Shown here piece by piece: positions 18,663-25,864 of a stretch of DNA of 64,000 nt (position 1 is the first letter of the stretch; each line of letters begins with the position of its first letter). The position numbers and the translations under genes were made by a program. Location of the stretch: NCBI RefSeq assembly GCF_050433395.1, contig NZ_JBNPXH010000001.1, positions 372,001 to 436,000 on the forward strand. Reading direction: 5' to 3'. The notes under the pieces are model-generated. The model did no database searches, had not been told where the DNA came from, and was given only the letters and a program-made list of their open reading frames with translations. Source of the stretch: Mobilitalea torta (GTDB taxonomy: Bacteria; Bacillota; Clostridia; Lachnospirales; Lachnospiraceae).

Positions 18663-20540
18663 ATGTTCTATGAAAAAGCAGTCCCAAAGGAGCTTCGAAT
18701 TAAGGGATTTGAACCGTATCCTGCCATAGGGGACCGTGACGGCTGGGAAGCCGTAAATGCAGCGAGAAAGAAAGAGCTGGTGGCATTGGCGGAAGAAAAC
18801 CTTCAGCATCCTTATCCGCCAACCCCGGCTGTTCTGTATATGGATTACAGCAGAACCGGCAACCGGATACGGTTTGAGGACAATTATAAAACAAGGCGGA
18901 GATATCTGAACACCTATGTACTGGCCGAGTGCCTTGAGGACCGGGGAAGATTCCTGGATGCCATCCTTGACGGAATATTCTTTCTGTGTGAGGAAAGCGG
19001 CTGGCAGCTTCCGGCACATAATTACTATGACGGCAAGCCGGGAGTATATCCTTTGCCGGACACGGACCGCCCGGTCCTGGATCTGTTCGCCTGTGAGACG
19101 GGTGCGCAGCTGGCTATGCTGTATTACCTGATGAAGGAAAGGCTGGACCGGGTCTCCGAACTGATCTGCATCCGGATCGAGAAGGAGCTGCTGCACCGTA
19201 TCATCCGCCCTTTTCTCAACTGCCATTTCGGATGGATGGGAGGAAAGGGGGAGGTCACCAATAACTGGACCATATGGTGTACCCAGAATGTATTGCTGAC
19301 GGTATTCCTATTGGCCTCCAAGCCTTCCAGGCTTAAAACCGGGGCGCCCATTGCCCCGTCAAACGCAATAAGCTGGGACAGCATATGCAGGCAGGTGCTT
19401 GAGAAGGCAGCCAAAAGCATTGATTATTTTCTGGAAGGCTACGGCGAGGACGGCTGCTGCGACGAAGGGGCCGTATATTACCGCCATGCGGGCCTGTGCC
19501 TGTTTAACTCCATGGAGGTGCTGAACCGGGTAACAGAGAGGGAATTTGATTTCTATCAGGCGGCAAAGATCAGGAATATCGCTTCCTATATCTGCAATGT
19601 TCATGTGGAGGATATCTATTATGTTAATTTTGCGGACTGCTCGGCAGTTGCCGGACGCTGCGGCGCCAGGGAGTTCCTGTTCGGAAAACGGATTGGATAT
19701 CCCGGCATGATGAAGCTGGCAGCCCTGGAATACAAGGCAGCCGGAGATAAGATACTTTCGGAGGAGTTGAATCTCTTTTACCGGGTACAATCCCTGTTTG
19801 CCAATGACGAGATGGAGGCCTATCCTACCGAAGGGGCCATAGAACATAAGGATATCTACTATGAAAGTGCCGGAGTCTTCCTGGCAAGTGATTCCCGCTA
19901 TTTTCTCGCCGCCAAGGCGGGCCATAACGGTGACAGCCACAATCACAACGATACCGGAAGCTTTATTGTATACAAGGACGGAAAGCCCTTCCTGATCGAT
20001 GTGGGCGTGGAAACCTATTCCGGGAAGACCTTCTCTCCCCAGCGTTACGAGATCTGGACCATGCAGTCCGCCTATCATAACCTGCCCACCATCAATGGGG
20101 TGATGCAGTCCGGCGGCAGGAACTATTATGCAACGGAGGTGGAGGCGGAGCTTAAGGAGGATACGGCATCCCTTTCCATGGACATTGCGGCGGCATATCC
20201 GAGAGAAGCGGATATCGAAAGCTACCGGCGGAAGATCACTCTGGTAAAGGAAGGCAGTATAACAGTGGAAGACAGGTTCCGGTATCGGGAGAAACCGGAA
20301 CGGGGCCGGTGTATGCTGACCCTGATGACCTATGAAAAACCGGTGATCCGCCGGAATATAATCACCGTCGGAGACCTGGGCGATATCAGGGTGGACGGGA
20401 ATGCATCCATGGAATATGAGGAAATTCCCATTACCGACCCAAGACTGCAGCAGGCCTGGAAGCATAATATATACCGGATAAAAATTTATGTCCGGTCCGA
20501 TTATATTACGCTTACCATACAGGAAAGCGCTTTATCTTAA
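18663..20540 (+). CDS. Heparinase II/III-family protein (putative polysaccharide/oligosaccharide lyase)
   Basis: 625 residues. An alpha-helical toroid half (to ~390) contains NNWTIWCTQN and the GCCDEGAVYYRHAG block. The C-terminal beta-sandwich begins with the family signature GDSHNHNDTGSFIVY and then FLIDVGVETYSGKTF and SAYHNLPTINGV, as in PL12/PL15/PL17/PL21-type enzymes. Such lyases cleave uronate-containing chains by beta-elimination, leaving an unsaturated uronate. With no signal peptide it would act on imported oligomers. GAGAAGAGG precedes the ATG at 18663; a GTG-type start at 18612 overlaps the previous gene. The family is confident, the substrate is not. Confidence 0.87.
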   Translation: MFYEKAVPKELRIKGFEPYPAIGDRDGWEAVNAARKKELVALAEENLQHPYPPTPAVLYMDYSRTGNRIRFEDNYKTRRRYLNTYVLAECLEDRGRFLDAILDGIFFLCEESGWQLPAHNYYDGKPGVYPLPDTDRPVLDLFACETGAQLAMLYYLMKERLDRVSELICIRIEKELLHRIIRPFLNCHFGWMGGKGEVTNNWTIWCTQNVLLTVFLLASKPSRLKTGAPIAPSNAISWDSICRQVLEKAAKSIDYFLEGYGEDGCCDEGAVYYRHAGLCLFNSMEVLNRVTEREFDFYQAAKIRNIASYICNVHVEDIYYVNFADCSAVAGRCGAREFLFGKRIGYPGMMKLAALEYKAAGDKILSEELNLFYRVQSLFANDEMEAYPTEGAIEHKDIYYESAGVFLASDSRYFLAAKAGHNGDSHNHNDTGSFIVYKDGKPFLIDVGVETYSGKTFSPQRYEIWTMQSAYHNLPTINGVMQSGGRNYYATEVEAELKEDTASLSMDIAAAYPREADIESYRRKITLVKEGSITVEDRFRYREKPERGRCMLTLMTYEKPVIRRNIITVGDLGDIRVDGNASMEYEEIPITDPRLQQAWKHNIYRIKIYVRSDYITLTIQESALS

Positions 20541-20588
20541 GCGTATGTATACCGGATCACGATGGATAAGAGACAGGGAGGATTATAG

Positions 20589-21095
20589 ATGGAACAATCA
20601 AAAATATGGATCGGAAATGACCACGGAGGCTATGAATTAAAGCTTGCCATCCTGAGATATCTGGAGGAAAAAGAAATTGAATATATGGACGTGGGCAGTG
20701 ATTCTGCCGAAATCGTAAGGTATCCCTATTACGGCGTGCAGGTTGCCGGGGCCGTGTCCCGGGGAGAGACGGACCGGGGGATATTAATATGCTCCACGGG
20801 AATCGGAATGAGTATTATCGCCAATAAGTATAAGGGGGTAAGGGCGTCCCTCTGCACCAGCACCTATATGGGAAAGATGACAAGAAAGCACAATAATTCC
20901 AACCTTCTGTGCCTGGGAGGCAAGATAACCGGTGTGCTGGAGGCCATCGATATACTGGAGGCATGGCTTACGGCAGAATATGAAGGAGGAAGGCATGACA
21001 TCTCCCTTGGAATGATTGCAGAGGCGGAAGAGCTTCTATGCAATATCGATATCCCGGCTGAGCCGGGTTTAAAGGACAGGGAGGACAGGATATGA
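20589..21095 (+). CDS. RpiB/LacAB-family sugar isomerase, divergent
   Basis: 168 residues. The family core is present: NDHGG near the N-terminus, the proton-transfer cysteine Cys68 in CSTGIGMSI, and RKHNNSN and YEGGRH near the end. Compared from memory with E. coli RpiB, the TDYP motif is VRYP and the second phosphate-binding Arg after GGRH is missing (GGRHDIS). These changes hint at a substrate other than ribose 5-phosphate, possibly not phosphorylated. AGGGAGG precedes the ATG. It overlaps the next gene by ATGA, so translation is coupled. Confidence 0.88.
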   Translation: MEQSKIWIGNDHGGYELKLAILRYLEEKEIEYMDVGSDSAEIVRYPYYGVQVAGAVSRGETDRGILICSTGIGMSIIANKYKGVRASLCTSTYMGKMTRKHNNSNLLCLGGKITGVLEAIDILEAWLTAEYEGGRHDISLGMIAEAEELLCNIDIPAEPGLKDREDRI

Positions 21096-21928
21096 AGCTG
21101 TCGGTGGCCATTGCATCGAAGGAGGCTTCTTCTTCCGCCTTTGTGGTGTGGAGGGGATTTGAAGAATCCATTAAGAAGGCTTCCCGGTACGGATATCAAG
21201 GGGTAGAGCTGGCTTTAAAATCCGCTGCGGATATAGATTCGGATAAGCTGTACCGGTGGCTGACACAGAGCGGAATGGAGGTCAGCTGTATCAGCACGGG
21301 ACAGGTATTTTCCTGCCTGGGCTTGTATTTCACACATCCGGACAGAACTGTACGAGAGGAGGCAGTGAAGGTATTTGAGGGCTTGATCAGCCTGGCAAAG
21401 GATTTTGGGAAAATGGTGAATATCGGAAGAGCAAGGGGCTTCGTAGGAGAAGGGCAGACCTGGGAGGAAGCACAAAGGCTTTTCATCGATACCGCGCGAA
21501 GAATCAGCGAAACAGCCGGCCGGCATGGAGTCACCATGATCCTTGAGCCTGTCAACCGGTATGAAATTAATTTTATCAACAGCCTGAAGGAAGGTGCCGG
21601 GATCCTCTCAGAATTACAGAGAGGGAATGTGGGGCTGATGCCGGATCTGTTCCATATGAATATCGAAGAAGACAGAATCGGAAAAAGCATTATACAAAAT
21701 GGGAAGCATATTAAATATATCCATTTTGCGGATTCCAACCGGCTGGCACCCGGCCTGGGGCATATTGATTTTGATGAAGTATTTGATGCCCTGGGACAGA
21801 TAAGCTATGACGGCTGGGCAGCCATTGAGATTCTGCCGTTACCTGACCCGGATCAGGCAGCCGAACAGGCGGCCCGGTATATTCTTGGGCGGCTGGACAG
21901 ATATAATAAGAGCATGCATGCTCTTTAA
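21092..21928 (+). CDS. Sugar epimerase of the AP-endonuclease-2 TIM-barrel family, IolO-like
   Basis: 278 residues. The metal-site pattern of xylose-isomerase-like barrels is clear: LEPVNRYE, MPDLFHMNIEED, YIHFADSNRLAPGLGHIDF, and a late Glu in IEILP. The N-terminal MKLSVAIA, the CISTGQ segment and the ADSNRxAPGxGHxDF stretch closely resemble what I recall of Thermotoga TM0416 (5-keto-L-gluconate epimerase, acting between 5-keto-L-gluconate and D-tagaturonate). A hydroxypyruvate-isomerase or tagatose-epimerase role is possible. It overlaps the RpiB-like gene by four bases. Confidence 0.88.
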   Translation: MKLSVAIASKEASSSAFVVWRGFEESIKKASRYGYQGVELALKSAADIDSDKLYRWLTQSGMEVSCISTGQVFSCLGLYFTHPDRTVREEAVKVFEGLISLAKDFGKMVNIGRARGFVGEGQTWEEAQRLFIDTARRISETAGRHGVTMILEPVNRYEINFINSLKEGAGILSELQRGNVGLMPDLFHMNIEEDRIGKSIIQNGKHIKYIHFADSNRLAPGLGHIDFDEVFDALGQISYDGWAAIEILPLPDPDQAAEQAARYILGRLDRYNKSMHAL

Positions 21929-21974
21929 CATAGGGCGGGAACTGAAGGGCAGGAAGGGAAGGAAGGGACGGAAT

Positions 21975-22796
21975 ATGAGGACGATGGAACAGCTTCAGAG
22001 GACGGCACAGGAATTGAGGCTTTCTGTGATTGATATGATATACAGGGCGGGGAGCGGACACTCCGGCGGAAGCTTATCCTGCGCGGAGATATTGACCGTT
22101 CTGTATTACCGGGTAATGAATATCAGACCGGAAGACCCGGATTGGGAAGACCGGGACAGGTTCATTCTGAGCAAGGGGCATGCCGCGCCGGCGCTTTATG
22201 CCGTCCTTGCCGGCCTGGGATATTTTGCCGCCGGGCATTTAAATACCCTGAGACAGCTGGACAGTGTGCTCCAGGGGCATCCCTGCATGTTCAAGCTTCC
22301 GGGCATCGAGATGTCAACCGGCTCCCTGGGAATGGGAATATCCGTAGGAGTGGGCATGGCGCTGGCAGCAAAGAGGCTTGGAAAAAGCTACAGGACCTTC
22401 GTCCTCTGCGGGGACGGGGAGCTGGAGGAGGGACAGAACTGGGAAGGCTTTATGGCAGCCGCCAAATGGAGACTTGACAATCTGATCCTTATCATAGACA
22501 GAAACCGGGTGCAGCTGGACGGAACAGTGGAGGAGGTCATGCCGATGGGCGATCTGGAGACAAAGCTGCGGGCCTTCGGCATTCATGCCATCTGCTGTGA
22601 CGGGCACAGGGCGGAGTCCTTGGCGGAGGCCTTTGACGAGGCTCTTGCCTGGGAGGGGCCTGCCGCGGTAATTGCGGAAACGATAAAAGGCAAAGGCATC
22701 TCCTTCATGGAAGGACAGTCCGCCTGGCATGGAAAGCCCATTCATGAGGCAGAATATCTGCAGGCTGTGAAAGAGCTGAAAGGGGGGATCCTATGA
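21975..22796 (+). CDS. Transketolase, N-terminal (TPP-binding) subunit
   Basis: 273 residues. TPP and Mg binding residues are in GDGELEEGQNWEG and the following NLILIIDRN. HPCMFKLPGIEMSTGSLGMG and the N-terminal SGHSGGSLSCAEIL are standard transketolase blocks. GGAAGGGACGG precedes the ATG at 21975; longer in-frame starts run into the previous gene. This half pairs with the next gene, which overlaps it by ATGA. Split transketolases are common in Clostridia, but one embedded in a sugar operon usually serves a dedicated ketose. Likely substrates are discussed in the findings. Confidence 0.95.
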   Translation: MRTMEQLQRTAQELRLSVIDMIYRAGSGHSGGSLSCAEILTVLYYRVMNIRPEDPDWEDRDRFILSKGHAAPALYAVLAGLGYFAAGHLNTLRQLDSVLQGHPCMFKLPGIEMSTGSLGMGISVGVGMALAAKRLGKSYRTFVLCGDGELEEGQNWEGFMAAAKWRLDNLILIIDRNRVQLDGTVEEVMPMGDLETKLRAFGIHAICCDGHRAESLAEAFDEALAWEGPAAVIAETIKGKGISFMEGQSAWHGKPIHEAEYLQAVKELKGGIL

Positions 22797-23740
22797 TGGA
22801 AGCAAAACCCATGAGAACCGTATTCGGAGAAGCTCTGTGTGAGCTGGCGGCTGAATATGAGCGTTTGGTGGTTCTGGACGCCGATGTGTCCAGCAGTACC
22901 CAGACCAGGTTATTCGGACAGCAATATCCGGAGCGCTTCTATAATTTTGGAATAGCGGAAGCCAATATGGTGAGCGCGGCAGCAGGAATGGCAGCCGCCG
23001 GATTGCTTCCGGTGGCCTCAACCTTTGCATTTCTTATGACACTGCGGGCAGGAGATCCTATAAGAAGCCTGATCGCCTATAACCGGCTGAATGTAAAGCT
23101 GGCCGGAGGATATGCCGGGTTCTCCGATTTTGCCGACGGAGCCAGCCACCAATCGGTGATGGATCTGGCGGTGATGAGGGCGATGCCGAATATGACGGTT
23201 CTGGTTCCCTCGGACAGGGAGACTACCCGGGGAGCGGTTCGGGCCATGCTTGCCCACGAAGGGCCGGTCTACCTAAGGCTCTCCAGAGATATGGCGGGCT
23301 CCCTGCACAAGGGAGAAGAAGCGTTTCCGATCGGAAAGGGGAGGGTGATAAAGGCGGGAGGCGAGATTACCCTGGCGGTATGCGGCACCCTCCTTTCTTC
23401 CGCGCTGGAAGCGGCAAAGGAGCTGGCCGTATTGGGAATCGACGCGGCGGTACTGGAATTCCCGACCCTGAAGCCCTTTGACCAGGAATTATTATTGCAG
23501 TATGCAAATAAAACAGGTGCAATAGTCAGTATAGAGGAGCATTCCATACTGGGCGGGCTTGGAGGAGTGATTGCGGAAAGTCTTTCCCTTTCCTCCGGAG
23601 CCAGGCTGAGGCGGGTAGGAATTGAGGATACCTTCGGAGAAAGCGGCCCCTATCCGGAATTGCTGAAACGATACAGGATGACGGCATCTGATATAATAGA
23701 GGCGGCACAGGAATTATTAGAGAATAAGATTGGAGTGTAA
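22793..23740 (+). CDS. Transketolase, C-terminal subunit
   Basis: 315 residues carrying the pyrimidine-binding domain (FGIAEANMVSAAAGMAAAG, with the catalytic Glu in the first part) and the C-terminal transketolase domain (ILGGLGGVIAESL, GIEDTFGESG). The start ATG at 22793 overlaps the stop of the N-half by four bases and is followed by a second ATG; GGGGGGATCC lies before it. The two subunits together transfer two-carbon ketol units to an aldose phosphate. Confidence 0.95.
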   Translation: MMEAKPMRTVFGEALCELAAEYERLVVLDADVSSSTQTRLFGQQYPERFYNFGIAEANMVSAAAGMAAAGLLPVASTFAFLMTLRAGDPIRSLIAYNRLNVKLAGGYAGFSDFADGASHQSVMDLAVMRAMPNMTVLVPSDRETTRGAVRAMLAHEGPVYLRLSRDMAGSLHKGEEAFPIGKGRVIKAGGEITLAVCGTLLSSALEAAKELAVLGIDAAVLEFPTLKPFDQELLLQYANKTGAIVSIEEHSILGGLGGVIAESLSLSSGARLRRVGIEDTFGESGPYPELLKRYRMTASDIIEAAQELLENKIGV

Positions 23741-23745
23741 AGCAT

Positions 23746-24657
23746 ATGAACGAATCTATGTACCGGTATATGAAGGTGGGATTGATTCACTTTATGGCCT
23801 ACCCTTCCACCATGAAGGGGGAGGGACCCATTCTGCAGACGATCCGGAATATCGCGGCGGACAGCTACTTTAACGCGATTGAGCTCTCCTGGATCAAGGA
23901 CAAGGAGGAGCGGCGGCAGGTGAAGAAGCTGCTGGAAACTTCCCATATGACCGTATCCTATGGTGCCCAGCCCCGGCTGCTTACCACCGGCCTGAATATC
24001 AATGACCTGGATGAGGAGGGAAGGAGCAGGGCGGTTGCCACATTAAAGGAGGGCATTGATGAGGCCTATGAGCTGGGAGCCGTGGGGCTGGCATTCTTAA
24101 GCGGAAAATATGAGGAGGCGGGCAAGGAGCAATCCTTTCAGGCTCTGCTGCAATCCACCCGGGAATTATGTGACTATGCCCGGACAAAGGGGAATTTAAA
24201 GATTGTACATGAGATATTTGATTATGATATCGACAAAAAGAGCCTGATCGGACCGGCAGGGCTGGCCCTAAGATATGCAAGGGAGATCCGCAGGGATTAT
24301 GATAATTTCGGCTTGATGGTGGATCTCAGCCATCTTCCCCTCATCAGAGAGACAGCGGAGCAGGCAATCCTGCCCATCAGGGATTATATCGTACATGCCC
24401 ATATGGGGAACTGCGTGGTGAAGTCGCCGGAGCTGGACGCCTACGGTGACGCGCATCCCCGTTTTGGGTTCCCGGGAGGCGAGAATGATGTGGAGGAGCT
24501 GGCTCATTATCTGAAGGTACTGAAGGACATTGGTTTTCTGAATGAAGAAAACCCTCCCATCGTCAGCTTTGAAGTAAAGCCTTACGGGGAGGAGGACCCG
24601 GAAGTGGTCATCGCCAATGCCAAGAGAACCTTGAATCTGGCCTGGATCAAGGTATAG
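23746..24657 (+). CDS. Second TIM-barrel sugar isomerase/epimerase (AP-endonuclease-2 family)
   Basis: 303 residues. Metal-ligand candidates appear in order: Glu of VHEIFDYD, Asp/His of MVDLSHLPLI, His of VHAHMGN, and Glu of SFEVKPYGEE. Strand-helix spacing is that of a xylose-isomerase-like barrel. It differs clearly from the IolO-like neighbour, so the two probably act on different steps or different epimers. It begins five bases after the transketolase stop. I cannot name its substrate. Confidence 0.85.
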   Translation: MNESMYRYMKVGLIHFMAYPSTMKGEGPILQTIRNIAADSYFNAIELSWIKDKEERRQVKKLLETSHMTVSYGAQPRLLTTGLNINDLDEEGRSRAVATLKEGIDEAYELGAVGLAFLSGKYEEAGKEQSFQALLQSTRELCDYARTKGNLKIVHEIFDYDIDKKSLIGPAGLALRYAREIRRDYDNFGLMVDLSHLPLIRETAEQAILPIRDYIVHAHMGNCVVKSPELDAYGDAHPRFGFPGGENDVEELAHYLKVLKDIGFLNEENPPIVSFEVKPYGEEDPEVVIANAKRTLNLAWIKV

Positions 24658-24680
24658 GGCGGAAGCCGCTGTACAAACCT

Positions 24681-24702
24681 TACCGGCGGGGGTATTCCTC
24701 CG
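24681..24702 (+). other. Intercistronic hairpin before the dehydrogenase gene
   Basis: CGGCGG and CCGCCG face each other across a 10-base loop in the 75-base gap between the epimerase and dehydrogenase genes. It could moderate expression of the last gene; no T run follows. Confidence 0.4.
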
Positions 24703-24732
24703 CCGATGAATTTTAGAAAGGAACAGGATATC

Positions 24733-25698
24733 ATGAAGATTACAGTATTGGACGGATATACGCTAAATCCCGGAGATCTCAGCTGGGAGGGCTTAAGAAG
24801 GCTGGGGGAGGTCACGGTATATGACAGAACTCCGCCGGAGCTGGTGACGGAGCGCTCCAGGGGAGCGGAGATTATCTTTACGAATAAGACCGTCCTGGGA
24901 GCGGCCCAGCTGGCGGAATTACCGGATGTAAAATACATCGGGGTACTTGCCACCGGCTATAACGTGGTAGATATTGCCGCGGCAGCCCAAAGAGGTATTG
25001 TGGTAACCAATATACCGGATTACGGCACCAAATCCGTAGGACAGATGACCTTTGCCTTGATATTGGAGCTTTGCAACCATGTACAGGCCCATAGTGACGC
25101 GGTCTGCTTTGGAGACTGGAGCAGAAGCAGGGATTTTTGCTTCTGGAATTATCCGCTGACGGAGCTTGCCGGTAAAACCATAGGAATCATAGGGATGGGA
25201 AGAATCGGGCGGCAGGTGGCACATCTTGCGGATGCCTTTGATATGAAGATACTGGGATACAGCAGGACACAGGATGACGGGCCCGGTTGCAGGGATTTTG
25301 CCTGGGCGGGACTGGAAGAGCTTTTGGAAGAAGCCGATATCGTCAGCCTTCATTGTCCGCTGACCTCCGAGACGAAGGGTATGATCAACAAGGACAGACT
25401 TCACAGGATGAAGAAAAGTGCATTTTTGATCAATACCTCCAGGGGGCCGTTAATCAATGAACAGGAGCTTGCGGACGCACTGCAGGAAGGTGTCATAGCG
25501 GGAGCGGCATTAGATGTATTGTCCGCAGAGCCCCCGGCGGAAGACAATCCCCTGGTGAAAGCGAAGAATTGCATTATCACGCCCCATATATCCTGGGCAA
25601 CACGGGAAGCCAGAAGCAGGCTCATGGATATTGCCGCGGAGAACCTGAGATCCTATCTGGAAGGCAGTATAATCAATAGGGTGAATAAGCCGGCTTAA
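24733..25698 (+). CDS. D-2-hydroxyacid dehydrogenase (glyoxylate/hydroxypyruvate reductase-like)
   Basis: 321 residues. The Rossmann motif is GIIGMGRIGRQVA. Catalytic Arg lies in NTSRGPLIN, Glu in DVLSAEPP and His in ITPHISWATREA. After the second nucleotide-binding strand the sequence is GYSRTQ, lacking the Asp that favours NADH, so NADPH use is plausible. The opening MKITVLDGYTLNPGDLSW is typical of glycerate dehydrogenase-type members. AGAAAGGAAC precedes the ATG at 24733. As the last gene of the cassette it would reduce a short 2-oxoacid such as glyoxylate or hydroxypyruvate. Confidence 0.9.
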   Translation: MKITVLDGYTLNPGDLSWEGLRRLGEVTVYDRTPPELVTERSRGAEIIFTNKTVLGAAQLAELPDVKYIGVLATGYNVVDIAAAAQRGIVVTNIPDYGTKSVGQMTFALILELCNHVQAHSDAVCFGDWSRSRDFCFWNYPLTELAGKTIGIIGMGRIGRQVAHLADAFDMKILGYSRTQDDGPGCRDFAWAGLEELLEEADIVSLHCPLTSETKGMINKDRLHRMKKSAFLINTSRGPLINEQELADALQEGVIAGAALDVLSAEPPAEDNPLVKAKNCIITPHISWATREARSRLMDIAAENLRSYLEGSIINRVNKPA

Positions 25699-25864
25699 GG
25701 GATGAGCCAGCTGTCAAAAAGAACGTATTTTGCCGGAATGGTTGCGCTCCAGCGTACATATTCCTATTCCCGCGTTCTGTTAAACGGAACATAATACGGG
25801 GTCTATGGCAGCAGAGGCAGGTGAGATTTGGTCATATTCATAAGATAAGGAAGGTGTTACGAGG

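Noticed and set aside
19359..20465. A 368-codon minus-strand frame within the heparinase-family gene
   Set aside because: Antisense shadow of a well-supported gene; no recognisable domain.
20589..25698. Straightforward sulfoquinovose (sulfo-transketolase) operon
   Set aside because: No sulfoquinovosidase-like GH31, no sulfoacetaldehyde or isethionate enzyme and no sulfonate exporter is visible; a 2-hydroxyacid dehydrogenase is present instead.
25699..25864. Cyclic-di-GMP riboswitch before the chemoreceptor
   Set aside because: The gap lacks the conserved core of the known classes; only a weak AGAACG/CGTTCT pairing is present.
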